From contig NZ_AUAA01000025.1 of the NCBI RefSeq assembly GCF_000428485.1, positions 1 to 64,000 on the forward strand: 64,000 nt of DNA, given 5' to 3'. The DNA comes from Epilithonimonas tenax DSM 16811. Lineage in GTDB: Bacteria; Bacteroidota; Bacteroidia; Flavobacteriales; Weeksellaceae. A program made the translations under genes and the position numbers. Under the pieces are notes generated by a model that was given only the letters and a program-made list of their open reading frames with translations, was not told the DNA's origin and searched no databases. Shown here in pieces: positions 1-8,378 of this stretch (its first letter is position 1; each line of letters begins with the position of its first letter).

Positions 1-120
1 ATACATAATGGCATCCCAAATGGTTCTTAAATCATATTTTCGTTTTCTGTTATTGAAGTTTAAAGTCTTTTTTATAAATTGCCATTGATTGTCAGAAATG
101 TTTGTAGAGTAATTTTTCAC
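1..120 (-). mobile_element. IS5-like transposase, N-terminal part (cut by window edge)
   Basis: Reading leftward from a GTG at 120, forty codons run off the window edge. The protein begins with a short lead and then the motif SDNQWQFIKK, followed by RKRKYDLRTIWDAIMY. This is the DUF4096-type N-terminus of IS5-family DDE transposases, where a D-x-QW helix precedes a basic R-x-Y-DLR-x-IWDAI segment. A TAA stop lies immediately upstream in frame, so GTG is the likely start. The catalytic DDE residues would be outside the window. The leader can fold back on the start region (see findings). Family assignment rests on the N-terminal motif only; completeness of the element cannot be judged. Confidence 0.75.
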
Positions 121-187
121 CGTAGCTTAATTGATTAGTTACCAACAAGTTACGAAAAATAATCTACATAAACAACTGACAATCAAT
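84..187 (-). promoter_or_regulatory. Long imperfect inverted repeat across the transposase start
   Basis: Positions 84-95 and 176-187 are a perfect 12-bp inverted repeat (ATTGATTGTCAG and its complement). The complementarity continues inward, imperfectly, to about 118 and 154, leaving a loop of roughly 33 nt. In the transposase mRNA the early coding region would pair with the leader, and the GTG would sit at the loop edge. IS10 and IS200 are known to use such leaders to block translation of read-through transcripts; that function here is inferred. Confidence 0.55.
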
Positions 188-200
188 TTTTTAAATTATT

Positions 201-513
201 TTTTTACAGATCCACTCCTTACAAATTTTTCTAATTTAATTTTTAAACAGGCTCTAAAGATAACTTATTAAATATTACAAAAAAATTTGAAATTGAAAAT
301 AACACAATTTTTCTAGGTATCGAAAAAAAGAATTTATCAAATAAAAAAAATAATTCTTGTAATATTTTGACTTTTCATAACCACAATTATAATTATGAAC
401 AAAGAGTGACTTTTATTAATTTTCTAAGATATTTATATGACAAAAAAAACAAGAAAATAAAACATCATCCAAAATTGTTTTTGCCAATAAAATTGTATGA
501 TAAAAATCAATAA
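201..513 (+). pseudogene. 3' remnant of an unknown gene, frameshifted
   Basis: From 247 to the TAA at 511-513 one frame is open for 88 codons but has no start codon. It encodes an Asn/Lys-rich C-terminal piece containing FLRYLYDKK and ending in PIKLYDKNQ. Just upstream, 206-271, a second frame is open (TDPLLTNFSNLIFKQAL) and joins the first by one frameshift near 253-262. Together they look like the tail of one AT-rich gene whose front was lost when the neighbouring insertion sequence arrived. I do not recognise the family. The composition is clearly more AT-rich than the core genes of the window. Confidence 0.45.
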
Positions 514-558
514 AAACCTACAAATCAAATAATAATTGACAAAATTCGAGACTAAATA

Positions 559-652
559 TTTTTCCTCACAGTCCTCTGCTCTATCCTCTTCTCATAATTC
601 TCGTCTTTGAAAATCCTTTGAACCGTAATTCCTGGAATATGGATTTCGTTCG
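559..652 (-). pseudogene. Detached copy of the scoA 3' end
   Basis: These 94 bp align without gaps to 1286-1379, the last part of scoA, with about seven mismatches. Read on the minus strand it still encodes [14 protein letters not shown] followed by a tail matching the scoA C-terminus through RTVRK, then a stop (TAG near 553). Similarity stops abruptly at 652. The rest of the gene is missing, so it cannot be functional. With 1286-1379 it forms a direct repeat flanking the toxin-antitoxin pair. Confidence 0.8.
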
Positions 653-762
653 TCTCGTTATCTTAATATAACAATATTTAGATTACAGGCGTATTTAAAG
701 AAAATTTTGTAATTTTAAATTTAAGGATTTGAAAAATCGATAACTTTGTGAAAAATACGATT

Positions 763-975
763 ATGGATAACATTTTAATCACGCCTAAAAATGAAAAGCA
801 ATTACAATTGTTGAAATTGTTGTTGGAAGAAATGAAAATCCAATTCAGATATGAAAAAGATGAAAGTGAACCCATAAATACTGAACTCGAAAAGAAAATC
901 AACGAAGCTCGAAAAGAAAAAAAAGAAGGAAAACTATTGACCATTGACCCAAAAAATATATGGGAAAATATATAG
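763..975 (+). CDS. Type II antitoxin partner of a YoeB-like toxin
   Basis: A 70-residue protein starting at the ATG at 763 (a GTG at 748 would add five residues). The N-terminal part, ILITPKNEKQLQLLKLLLEEMKI, is a helix-rich segment typical of small flavobacterial antitoxins of the DUF2683 kind. The C-terminal part is charged (KKINEARKEKKEGK) and ends in PKNIWENI, a likely toxin-binding tail. It overlaps the toxin start by 16 bp, the usual antitoxin-first arrangement, implying coupled translation. It presumably neutralises the toxin and represses the shared promoter. The assignment rests mainly on position and architecture. Confidence 0.75.
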   Translation: MDNILITPKNEKQLQLLKLLLEEMKIQFRYEKDESEPINTELEKKINEARKEKKEGKLLTIDPKNIWENI

Positions 976-1241
976 TTCAACTTTCAAAAAGAGCTTTGAA
1001 GGATTTGAAAGCCATAAAAAAGTCTGGCAGAAAATTGGATATGGAAAAGGTACAAACTTTTCTCATCGAATTGGAAGAACATCCACGAACTGGAACAGGC
1101 TCGCCAGAACAACTAAAATATCACGATGGCGAAGTCTGGAGCAGAGAAGTAAATAAAAAAGACCGATTTGTATATGAAATTTTTGAGGAAGAGGTGTCTG
1201 TAACGCTCATCCAATCTTTAGGACATTACAACGATAAATAG
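960..1241 (+). CDS. yoeB: Txe/YoeB family addiction-module toxin
   Basis: A 93-residue basic protein matching the YoeB/Txe layout: an N-terminal beta strand and helix (VQLSKRALKDLKAIKKSG), the signature ELEEHPRTGTGSPEQLKY, then WSREVNKKDRFVYEIF, and the C-terminal SLGHYNDK. In YoeB the PE-LK region, the Arg after Trp-Ser and the terminal His-Tyr pair form the mRNA-cleaving site; all are present. The usual His in HRLVY is Asp here (DRFVY). The family cuts mRNA in the ribosomal A site. It overlaps the antitoxin gene and is followed by a hairpin terminator. The pair sits between two copies of the scoA 3' end. Confidence 0.88.
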   Translation: MGKYIVQLSKRALKDLKAIKKSGRKLDMEKVQTFLIELEEHPRTGTGSPEQLKYHDGEVWSREVNKKDRFVYEIFEEEVSVTLIQSLGHYNDK

Positions 1242-1281
1242 AAAACCGTCTCATTTTTAAATGAAACGGTTTTAATTTTTA
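1242..1281. terminator. Bidirectional terminator between toxin and scoA
   Basis: Arms AAAACCGT and ACGGTTTT enclose an A/T-rich inner stem (TCATT / AATGA) and end in TTTTAATTTTT. It lies between the convergent toxin and scoA genes. Confidence 0.7.
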
Positions 1282-1980
1282 AGCTTTTTTCCTCACAGTC
1301 CTCTGCTCTATCCTTTTCTCATAATTCTCGCCTTGGAAAATCCTCTGAACCATAATTCCGGGAATGTGGATTTCGTTCGGGTCCAATTGTCCCGGTTCTA
1401 CCAACTCTTCGACTTCTGCAATTGTGATTTTTCCAGCGCCTGCCATTGGGAAATTAAAATTACGGGCTGAACCTTTGAAAATCAAGTTTCCTGCGTGGTC
1501 GCCTTTCCAGGCTTTTACGATGGAGAATTCTGCTTTGTAGGCGTGTTCCAAAATGTGTGGTTTCCCATCGAAATCTTTGACTTCTTTGCCTTCCGCCACT
1601 TCTGTCCCGAATCCTGCTGGTGTGTAAAATGCAGGAATCCCGGCTTGTGCGGCTCTGCATTTTTCGGCAAGTGTTCCTTGTGGCGTGAGTTCTACCTCCA
1701 ATTCTCCGGAAAGCATTTGTCGCTCGAATTCTGCGTTTTCGCCCACGTAGGACGAAATCATTTTTTTGATTTGTTTTTTCTGTAATAATAATCCCAATCC
1801 GAAGTCATCCACGCCGGCATTGTTGGAAATGCAAGTTAAATCTGTCACGTTTTTGTTGACCAACTCTGTGATGCAATTCTCAGGAATGCCGCAAAGTCCG
1901 AATCCGCCGAGCATTATGGTCATTCCGTTTTGGATATCTTTTACCGCTTCTTGGGCGTTTTTCACTCTTTTATCAATCAT
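1279..1980 (-). CDS. scoA: Succinyl-CoA:3-ketoacid CoA-transferase subunit A
   Basis: A 233-residue protein starting [16 protein letters not shown]. It has the alpha-subunit signature [13 protein letters not shown] and a conserved [15 protein letters not shown], and ends [14 protein letters not shown] plus a basic tail. Upstream codons are open to 2079, but homologues begin at MIDKRV. The enzyme moves CoA from succinyl-CoA to acetoacetate; the catalytic Glu lies in subunit B. scoB normally follows scoA directly. Here the downstream position holds a TA module, a second scoA 3' tail and IS debris, and no scoB is seen in the window. Acetyl-CoA acetyltransferase at 11841 could supply acetoacetyl-CoA for the same pathway. 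Confidence 0.93.
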   Translation of the reverse strand: MIDKRVKNAQEAVKDIQNGMTIMLGGFGLCGIPENCITELVNKNVTDLTCISNNAGVDDFGLGLLLQKKQIKKMISSYVGENAEFERQMLSGELEVELTPQGTLAEKCRAAQAGIPAFYTPAGFGTEVAEGKEVKDFDGKPHILEHAYKAEFSIVKAWKGDHAGNLIFKGSARNFNFPMAGAGKITIAEVEELVEPGQLDPNEIHIPGIMVQRIFQGENYEKRIEQRTVRKKA

Positions 1981-2171
1981 AAAATTGAGTTTTTGTCTTT
2001 CAGTTTCTAAGTTCATAAATATAAAAAAATCCGCTTGAGTAGCAGAAAGAAAATAGAGAAAAGATGAAAGAGATTGCAATTGACCTTAAATTCTCTGAAA
2101 TGGAGTTGGGATAATTTGGAAAAATCGATTTGATTTGGGGGCGAAAAATAAATAACAAATGTTGGTACTTT

Positions 2172-2283
2172 GCGAAGCGCGCCCCGGCTTGAACGGAGCT
2201 CTTTTTCTTTTTCGTTACCTGAGCGTAGCCGAAGGCAACGAAAAAGAAAAAAGCGGGAGTGGAAGACGGATATAGGCGCCCAA
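2172..2283 (+). repeat. Shell-and-stem intergenic element, copy 1
   Basis: Left shell: GCGCGCCCCGGC then TTGAACGGAGCTC. Right shell: AGCGGGAGTGGAAGACGG then GGCGCCC. The central stem is TTTTTCTTTTTCGTT with AACGAAAAAGAAAAA, around a loop carrying CTGAGCGTAGCCGAAG. Outer ends pair as GCGCC/GGCGC. It lies upstream of scoA, in a stretch without a convincing gene. Confidence 0.9.
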
Positions 2284-2318
2284 AAAATCCTTAGGTCAGA
2301 AAAATCCTGCCACAAAAA

Positions 2319-2350
2319 AAGCCATACGCAAAGATGTGTATGGCTTCTTA
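2319..2350. terminator. Hairpin, possible terminator
   Basis: Arms AAGCCATACG and TGTATGGCTT around a short loop, preceded by a run of A, so it would terminate minus-strand transcription. Apart from element copy 1 and this hairpin, the 2080-2555 interval shows no supported gene. Confidence 0.5.
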
Positions 2351-2555
2351 CTAACAATTTAAACATTTATCTATTATCTATCGCCGTGCTCAGAACGAGC
2401 TAACAATTATCTAATTAAAAAAACAAAGTTACAACTTTTTAATGTTTGGTTCATATTAAATTAACATTGATGGTGAAAAATTAATATTGAACTGAAAACA
2501 AAAATCCCAAGATGCAGAAACGTCTTGGAATTCTAAAATTGGTTATTGTAAAGAA

Positions 2556-2732
2556 TTACTTGTTCTGTCCTGGCGCAAATGGTTTCGCTGATTTGGTTCC
2601 ATAGATTTTCTTAGCTTGTCCCGGTGGCATAGGTTTGGAGCCTCTTGGATGTGCTGGTCTTGGCGGAGCCACACACGACGTCGTTCCTACTGCAAAAATT
2701 AAAAGTGATAGATAGATCTTAAGTGATTTCAT
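2556..2732 (-). CDS. Small lipoprotein, proline-rich
   Basis: A 58-residue ORF, MKSLKIYLSLLIFAVGTTSC then VAPPRPAHPRG. A hydrophobic signal sequence ends in the lipobox GTTSC (Cys20). The mature part is about 38 residues with MPPGQAKKIYGTKSAKPFAPG. This PPGQAKK...G-SAK-FAPGQ pattern is shared by tiny Bacteroidetes lipoproteins that are sometimes labelled quinol oxidase subunit 4; I see nothing supporting that function. It is presumably anchored in a membrane. It is a stand-alone gene between uvrA and the scoA upstream region. Confidence 0.75.
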   Translation of the reverse strand: MKSLKIYLSLLIFAVGTTSCVAPPRPAHPRGSKPMPPGQAKKIYGTKSAKPFAPGQNK

Positions 2733-2822
2733 AACTGTTTTTTCATGATTGACAAAATTGATACCATATATCAGAATTCATTTTTTAAGTTGATGGTGAT
2801 CACCACTTTTTTTTAGATCAAA

Positions 2823-2858
2823 CAAAAATGCCACTCCAATCGGAATGACATTTTTTCT
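2823..2858 (-). terminator. Terminator downstream of uvrA
   Basis: Arms AAAAATG and CATTTTT with an inner CTCC/GGA pairing. The minus-strand U-run follows the stem, 50 bp past the uvrA stop. Confidence 0.6.
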
Positions 2859-2908
2859 TTATTATTAAAGTCCAAGTTCTAAAATCTAAGCTCTAACTTC
2901 TATTTAAT

Positions 2909-5737
2909 TTACATTTCCTTCTTCAAAAACTTCGCCGTCAAACTTTTCTTAGATTTGATAATCTGCTCAGGTGTTCCTTCAGCAATGATCTGTCCACCGT
3001 GTTTTCCACCCTCTGGTCCAACATCGATAATGTGGTCTGCTAACTTGATGACGTCCATATTATGCTCGATGATGATGAAAGAATTTCCTAATTCTACCAA
3101 CTGATTGATCGCTTCCATCAGGACTTTGACGTCTTCAAAATGAAGGCCTGTTGTTGGTTCATCCAAGATATAAAGTGTGTTTCCTGTTTGTCTTTTGGAA
3201 AGTTCCGTTGCCAGTTTGACACGCTGGGCTTCTCCGCCACTCAAAGTGGTGGATTGTTGTCCGATTGTGATGTATCCCAAACCAACGTCCTGTAAAGTTT
3301 TCACACGGATAAAGATCTTTGGTATGGGCTGGAAAAATTCTACCGCTTCATTGATGGTCATTTCCAAAACATCCGAAATCGATTTTCCTTTGTAACGAAC
3401 TTCCAGAGTTTCACGGTTGAATCGTTTGCCGTGGCAGGTTTCGCAATGCACGTAAACATCGGGTAAGAAGTTCATTTCAATGACTTTCAAACCACCTCCT
3501 TGGCAAGTTTCGCAACGTCCGCCTTTGACATTGAAAGAGAATCTTCCGGCTTTGTAACCACGGATTTTACTCTCCGGCAATTCGGCAAAAAGATTACGAA
3601 TATCCGTGAACATTCCGGTGTAAGTTGCCGGATTGGAACGTGGCGTTCTACCAATCGGACTTTGGTCAACATCTACGATTTTGTCGATATTATCAATACC
3701 TTCAATGCTTTTGTAAGGCAAAGGTTCCTGAATCGCTCTGTAAAAATGACGGTTCAGAATTGGGTATAAAGTCCCATTAATCAAAGACGATTTTCCACTT
3801 CCGGAAATCCCTGAAACGACCACCAATTTTCCCAACGGAATTTCTAGGTTGACATTTTTAAGGTTGTTTCCCGTTGCACCTTTCAAGACAATTGACTTTC
3901 CGTTTCCGGCTCGTCGTTCTGCAGGAATCTCGATTTTTCTTTTTCCTGTGAGATAATCCGCCGTGATGGTGTTGGCTTTTTTGATGTCTTTTGGATGACC
4001 TTGCCAAAGGATTTCACCACCGAATTTCCCTGCTCTGGGACCAATGTCCAAAACGTGATCGGCTTCCAAAATCATATCTTTATCGTGCTCTACTACCAAC
4101 ACAGAGTTCCCGATATCACGAAGATGTTTCAAAGAATTGATCAGTCTCTCGTTATCTCTTTGATGAAGACCAATCGAAGGTTCGTCCAAAATATAGAGGA
4201 CATTCACAAGTTGAGAACCAATTTGAGTCGCCAAACGGATTCTTTGAGATTCTCCACCGGAAAGGGTTTTCGAGCTTCTGCTCAAACTCAGATAATCCAA
4301 ACCAACGTCCAAAAGGAATTGCAATCTGGTTTCGATCTCTCTCAGGATTTCGTAAGCGATAATTTTATTTTTGTCACTGAATGTATTTTTCACATCAGCC
4401 AGCCATTCTTTTAAATCTAATAAAGACAGGCCGTTGATTTCTGCAATATTCTTCCCATCAATCTTGAAACTCAAACTTTCCTGACGCAGACGCGCACCTT
4501 TACAAGTTGGGCAAGTTTCCTCCGTTGTAAAATGTCTTTCCACCAAAACGGCGTCATAATTTTCACGTTCGTCCACAATTTCTTCCAGGATATGAACCAG
4601 ACCTTCAAAATTAATCTTGATTTTTTTTGAAATTCCGGCGTGTTTCAGTTCTTTCGTAACATCCTTATTATGACCGTAATAGATATATTCCAAAGCCTCA
4701 TCAGGAATATCTTTGAAGGGCGTCATCAAACTTAAATCGAAAACTTCCAGGATCAATTTGATCTGAGAAAGAATCCATTTGTTGGATTTGATCTGTTCTA
4801 GAGGCAACAACGCGCCTTGATTGATGGATAATTTATCATTTTCGACAAAATAGTCGGTGTTCACTTTTTTGATGGTTCCAAGCCCTTTGCATGTTTCGCA
4901 ACTTCCTTTCGGCGAGTTGAATGAGAATGTATTCGGTTCCGGTAAAGCCATAGAATCACCCGTGATATCGTCCATCAGATTCTTAGAGAAAAAATGAATC
5001 TCATCACTTCCCATTTCCTGAATTCCAATCAATCCTTCACCCATATCAGAAGCGGTTTTCAGAGATTTTTGCATTCTGAGTTCAGTCGCAGCTTCTCCGA
5101 TAATCCATCTGTCCACCACCACTTCCACATCGTGGGTTTTGTAACGGTCGAGTTTCAAATCATATTCGATATCCTGGAGAACACCATCGATTCTTGCTTG
5201 GGAATAGCCTTTTTTGGAAAGATGAATGAACAGCTCGTGGTAATGTCCTTTTCTGGAGCGCACCACCGGCGCCATCAGATAGACTTTTTTCCCTTTGAAG
5301 TTTTCCTTAATGGTATCCAGGATCTGATCTTCCGTATAACTCACCAAACGTTTTCCGGAACTCATCGAATAAGCATCAGAAACCCTTGCGAACAAAAGTC
5401 TCAGATAATCATAAAGCTCGGTAATTGTTCCAACGGTTGAACGTGGATTTTTGTTGGTCGTTTTCTGTTCGATGGCGATAACGGGTGACAAGCCTTCGAT
5501 CTTGTCTACATCGGGACGTTCCAATCCGCCAAGAAACTGCCTTGCATACGCAGAAAACGTCTCGATGTAACGCCTTTGCCCTTCTGCAAAAATCGTATCA
5601 AATGCAAGGGAAGATTTTCCACTTCCGGAAAGTCCTGTGATGACCACCAATTCGTTGCGTGGGATTTTGACGGTGATGTTCTTGAGGTTGTGTTCTCTGG
5701 CGCCGTATATTTCGATAAACTCCTGATTATCTTTCAT
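2909..5737 (-). CDS. uvrA: Excinuclease ABC subunit A
   Basis: 942 residues, the normal UvrA length. It is the damage-recognition ATPase of nucleotide excision repair. In order: first Walker [16 protein letters not shown] near residue 35; zinc-module cysteines CETCKGLG near 280 and CPTCKGARL near 410; first ABC signature LSGGESQR near 495; second Walker [12 protein letters not shown] near 640; second zinc module CETCQGGG...CETCHGKRF near 750; second signature LSGGEAQR near 835; Walker [13 protein letters not shown]. It ends [13 protein letters not shown]. It is monocistronic, with a terminator behind it and a TAAATTTG box on its strand at 5850-5857. No anomalies were seen. Confidence 0.98.
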   Translation of the reverse strand: MKDNQEFIEIYGAREHNLKNITVKIPRNELVVITGLSGSGKSSLAFDTIFAEGQRRYIETFSAYARQFLGGLERPDVDKIEGLSPVIAIEQKTTNKNPRSTVGTITELYDYLRLLFARVSDAYSMSSGKRLVSYTEDQILDTIKENFKGKKVYLMAPVVRSRKGHYHELFIHLSKKGYSQARIDGVLQDIEYDLKLDRYKTHDVEVVVDRWIIGEAATELRMQKSLKTASDMGEGLIGIQEMGSDEIHFFSKNLMDDITGDSMALPEPNTFSFNSPKGSCETCKGLGTIKKVNTDYFVENDKLSINQGALLPLEQIKSNKWILSQIKLILEVFDLSLMTPFKDIPDEALEYIYYGHNKDVTKELKHAGISKKIKINFEGLVHILEEIVDERENYDAVLVERHFTTEETCPTCKGARLRQESLSFKIDGKNIAEINGLSLLDLKEWLADVKNTFSDKNKIIAYEILREIETRLQFLLDVGLDYLSLSRSSKTLSGGESQRIRLATQIGSQLVNVLYILDEPSIGLHQRDNERLINSLKHLRDIGNSVLVVEHDKDMILEADHVLDIGPRAGKFGGEILWQGHPKDIKKANTITADYLTGKRKIEIPAERRAGNGKSIVLKGATGNNLKNVNLEIPLGKLVVVSGISGSGKSSLINGTLYPILNRHFYRAIQEPLPYKSIEGIDNIDKIVDVDQSPIGRTPRSNPATYTGMFTDIRNLFAELPESKIRGYKAGRFSFNVKGGRCETCQGGGLKVIEMNFLPDVYVHCETCHGKRFNRETLEVRYKGKSISDVLEMTINEAVEFFQPIPKIFIRVKTLQDVGLGYITIGQQSTTLSGGEAQRVKLATELSKRQTGNTLYILDEPTTGLHFEDVKVLMEAINQLVELGNSFIIIEHNMDVIKLADHIIDVGPEGGKHGGQIIAEGTPEQIIKSKKSLTAKFLKKEM

Positions 5738-5849
5738 TTATAGATATTCATTTCTTTTTTTAAAGGTCAAATAGAATCGCTAATCTTCATTGTGTTTTTC
5801 ACTTTTTAATGACAGCGATTTCATTGAAAAGTCCAATTCTGGGAAAACG

Positions 5850-5857
5850 CAAATTTA
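5850..5857 (-). promoter_or_regulatory. -7 box TAAATTTG, probable uvrA promoter
   Basis: Exact match to the Bacteroidetes TAnnTTTG consensus on the minus strand, 112 nt before the uvrA start. No clear TTG -33 element was seen. No LexA-like box was recognised. Confidence 0.4.
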
Positions 5858-5946
5858 CGGAATTTAATTGACGATTGCACTTTACCTCAATTCAAGTTTA
5901 ATAATATTTAACAGAGTTTTGACCTTCAATAAATTTTTGATAAACC

Positions 5947-5954
5947 TATCTTTG
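5947..5954 (+). promoter_or_regulatory. -7 box TATCTTTG before the S1/P1 nuclease
   Basis: Exact TAnnTTTG match 31 nt upstream of the ATG at 5986. The best TTG upstream is at a longer than usual spacing. Confidence 0.45.
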
Positions 5955-5985
5955 TCGCTTGAAATAAATTTTAAATTAAAAAAAA

Positions 5986-6780
5986 ATGAAACGTATTTTA
6001 TCAAAATTCACCTTGGCTGTTTTCATATTCTCATCGTTCTACTGTTTCGCTTGGGGATTGACTGGTCACCGCGTGATTGCAGAAATCGCTCAACATCATT
6101 TGAGTTCCAAAGCTGAAAGAAACATCAAAAAACTTTTGGGAAACGAGAAACTGGCTTACTACGCCAACTGGCCGGATTTCATCAAATCTGATACCACTGG
6201 TGTATGGAAAGAAACGTCTTCCTGGCATTATGTGAACATCAATGCTCAAAAGAATTATCAGCAATTCAAAGATTCTTTGGAAGCTCAGAAAAGTCCAAAT
6301 CTTTACACGCAAATCGAAAATCTGGCAAAGAAAATAAAAGACAAAAACACATCGGAAAGTGATAAGAAAAATGCGCTTATTTTTCTTGTCCATTTGATGG
6401 GCGACCTTCATCAACCGCTTCACGTTGGCCGTTTTGAAGATTTGGGTGGCAATAAAATCACTGTAAACTATTTCGGACAACAGACAAATCTCCATTCACT
6501 TTGGGATACTAAAATGGTGGAAGATAGAAAATACAGCTACACAGAATTTGCCAATCTTTTGGACATCAAATCGAAAGATGAAGTGAAAACGATCCAAGGT
6601 GGAACTTTGGAAGATTGGTTGTATGACAGTCAGAAAATTGCGAACTCGATTTACTATCACACACCGAAAGATTCCAAATTGAGTTACGATTACAATTACC
6701 GTTTTGAATCTACTGTAGAAAGACAATTGTTGTACGGCGGATTGCGTTTGGCGAAGGTCCTGAATGATGTTTTCGGGTAA
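5986..6780 (+). CDS. Secreted zinc-dependent S1/P1-type nuclease
   Basis: 264 residues with a signal peptide ending ...FYCFA; the mature protein then starts at Trp23 (WGLTGHRVIAEIA). In S1/P1 nucleases the N-terminal Trp of the mature protein is itself a zinc ligand. The other ligand motifs are visible: TGH near 28, NWPDFIKSD near 65, SWHYVN near 80, and HLMGDLHQPLHVG near 140. It degrades single-stranded DNA and RNA in the periplasm or medium, probably for phosphate and nucleoside salvage. It stands alone between uvrA (divergent) and a GNAT gene (convergent), with its own promoter box and terminator. Confidence 0.93.
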   Translation: MKRILSKFTLAVFIFSSFYCFAWGLTGHRVIAEIAQHHLSSKAERNIKKLLGNEKLAYYANWPDFIKSDTTGVWKETSSWHYVNINAQKNYQQFKDSLEAQKSPNLYTQIENLAKKIKDKNTSESDKKNALIFLVHLMGDLHQPLHVGRFEDLGGNKITVNYFGQQTNLHSLWDTKMVEDRKYSYTEFANLLDIKSKDEVKTIQGGTLEDWLYDSQKIANSIYYHTPKDSKLSYDYNYRFESTVERQLLYGGLRLAKVLNDVFG

Positions 6781-6803
6781 GTAAAACCTAAAGTCAATTC
6801 TTT

Positions 6804-6840
6804 AAAAAGTCCAATTCCAGAAGGTTATTGGACTTTTTTA
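6804..6840 (+). terminator. Terminator after the S1/P1 nuclease
   Basis: Stem AAAAGTCCAAT / ATTGGACTTTT followed by a T-run; 24 bp past the stop. Confidence 0.85.
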
Positions 6841-6876
6841 TTTCTGTTCAACAAGCCGTTTTTCTATTCTCAAATA

Positions 6877-7365
6877 TTAACCAAGATTTTTAATCATCCA
6901 AAGATTACAACCACAATGCCCTGAGTTGCCCAAAGGTTTTTCCAAGTATTGAAATCCTTGTTTTTCATAAATAGACACTGCTTTGCTGAACTCTGGAATA
7001 CTTTCGAGATAAACATTTTTATATCCTAAATTTTTAGCTTTCTCAATACATTTTTCGAGTAATAATTTTCCAATTCCTTTACCTCTTGCTTTTTTTGAGA
7101 GATAAAATTTGGAGAGTTCTGTTGTGTCGTCCGGCAAGTTATTTGTTGGAAAAAGTCCGCAACAACCTAAAATAAAACCATCTTCTTCTGCCACAAACAA
7201 AGCAGATTTCTCGGTTTGAAACAATGAATACAAATCATCTGTAGTTGGGTCGGAATAAACTGTTCCGGCCGTGTTTTTGACATGAAAATCATGAAAAGAT
7301 TGTCTGATAATCTTTGCAAGTATCTCGTTGTCTTCCACTTCAATTTCTCTAATAATCACTGACAT
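6877..7365 (-). CDS. GNAT family N-acetyltransferase
   Basis: 162 residues from MSVIIREIEVEDNEILAKII; an upstream in-frame extension to 7395 runs through A/T-rich leader and is unlikely. GNAT motif A is present as LSKKARGKGIGKLLLEKCIEKA (RGKGIG binds the acetyl-CoA pyrophosphate), followed by LGYKNVYLES and the motif B strand FQYLEKPLG. The substrate is unknown. It starts 18 bp after the stop of the upstream UbiA-like gene on the same strand, so the two are probably co-transcribed. Confidence 0.88.
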   Translation of the reverse strand: MSVIIREIEVEDNEILAKIIRQSFHDFHVKNTAGTVYSDPTTDDLYSLFQTEKSALFVAEEDGFILGCCGLFPTNNLPDDTTELSKFYLSKKARGKGIGKLLLEKCIEKAKNLGYKNVYLESIPEFSKAVSIYEKQGFQYLEKPLGNSGHCGCNLWMIKNLG

Positions 7366-7382
7366 TTGTTTAAAAAAAAAAA

Positions 7383-8306
7383 TTAAATTAACCAAGGATA
7401 TTTGTGATAAATCCCATCAAGAAGCATTGCTAATATTCCGAAAAAAATCCACAACCTGAGAAGATTAAGCGCTTTGAATTTGTCGTTTTTTTGATTTCTA
7501 AACAACATATAAATGGTTCCTAAAATCACGATGACCGTCAGGAGAAAGTACCAAGCAATGATATTTTTGAAACCAATTCCAACACTTAAAATTACAGAAA
7601 CAGACATTGTCACAAATAATAAAATCAAAAGTACAGATCTGGTATTCTGAAATCCAAAACTATTGGCAAAAGTCTGATAACCAAACATTTTATCGGCATT
7701 TCTCGTCAATGTATCTTTTATCAAATCAATGATGAAAAGCATTAGAAAAAGAAAGATTGCCAGGAACAAAATCTTGAGGGAAAATGTTTGGTAATAAATC
7801 AGCATTCCGAAGAAGGGATAAAGCGTCAATGCTACAAAAGTGATGTTGTTGATGACGATGATTTTGCTGAGTTTGTGGCTGTAAAACCACATCAAAAACT
7901 GATAGATCAAAAAGAAAACAAAAACCCTGTGCGACACAAAAAACGCCAACCCAAGCGATAATGCGTTGAGAATAACATAAGCGGTGAGAAAATATTTTTC
8001 TTTGAGGAAATTCTGTAATCTGGAACGGAAAGGTTTGACCAATTGGTCTTTTTCCTTATCGTAAAACCGATTGATAATTCCACCAGCCAAAATACTAAGA
8101 ACAGAACAAATGATGATAAAATGAACTTTATAATCAAACACAAAATTCCTGAAACTTTCCTCGCGATTAAACAGGAAAAAAGTTGAAACGTACAGTGCAA
8201 ATGTGAGCAAAATTGCCACGAAAAAGCGAGCGCCCAAAAGAAAACCCATCAACTGAGAAACACGATAGATGGCATTTCGGGAGCTAGGTTTTGTTTCGTT
8301 GGTCAT
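7383..8306 (-). CDS. UbiA superfamily prenyltransferase, integral membrane
   Basis: 307 residues with about eight membrane helices. The first Asp-rich motif is N79-RFY-D83-KEK-D87, the NxxxDxxxD signature that binds prenyl diphosphate through magnesium. A second acidic motif is D194LIKD198 near DTLTRNAD. UbiA-family enzymes join isoprenoid chains to aromatic or other acceptors. The acceptor cannot be told from sequence. It lies immediately downstream of mevalonate kinase, separated by a terminator, which fits an isoprenoid-use role. It is not obviously MenA or UbiA itself. Confidence 0.85.
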   Translation of the reverse strand: MTNETKPSSRNAIYRVSQLMGFLLGARFFVAILLTFALYVSTFFLFNREESFRNFVFDYKVHFIIICSVLSILAGGIINRFYDKEKDQLVKPFRSRLQNFLKEKYFLTAYVILNALSLGLAFFVSHRVFVFFLIYQFLMWFYSHKLSKIIVINNITFVALTLYPFFGMLIYYQTFSLKILFLAIFLFLMLFIIDLIKDTLTRNADKMFGYQTFANSFGFQNTRSVLLILLFVTMSVSVILSVGIGFKNIIAWYFLLTVIVILGTIYMLFRNQKNDKFKALNLLRLWIFFGILAMLLDGIYHKYPWLI

Positions 8307-8320
8307 TTTTTGTCTATTTT

Positions 8321-8363
8321 AAAAACCCTTCCAGAATTAGTCACTCTAGAAGGGTTCTTTTAT
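8321..8363 (-). terminator. Terminator after mevalonate kinase
   Basis: Stem AACCCTTC-AGA / TCT-GAAGGGTT flanked by A- and T-runs. It separates the mevalonate kinase stop from the UbiA-like start and could act in both directions. Confidence 0.75.
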
Positions 8364-8378
8364 TTTTATATTTCGATT

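Noticed and set aside
2013-2366. 117-codon minus-strand ORF upstream of scoA
   Set aside because: Much of it is element copy 1 and the following hairpin; it has no recognisable domain.
2785-2816. GGTGATCACC palindrome followed by a T-run as a terminator
   Set aside because: The palindrome leaves too small a loop for a stable hairpin, and no plus-strand gene precedes it.
5868-6116. 82-codon ORF on the plus strand before and into the S1/P1 nuclease
   Set aside because: It overlaps the nuclease in another frame; the nuclease has a signal peptide, metal ligands and a promoter box inside this ORF.
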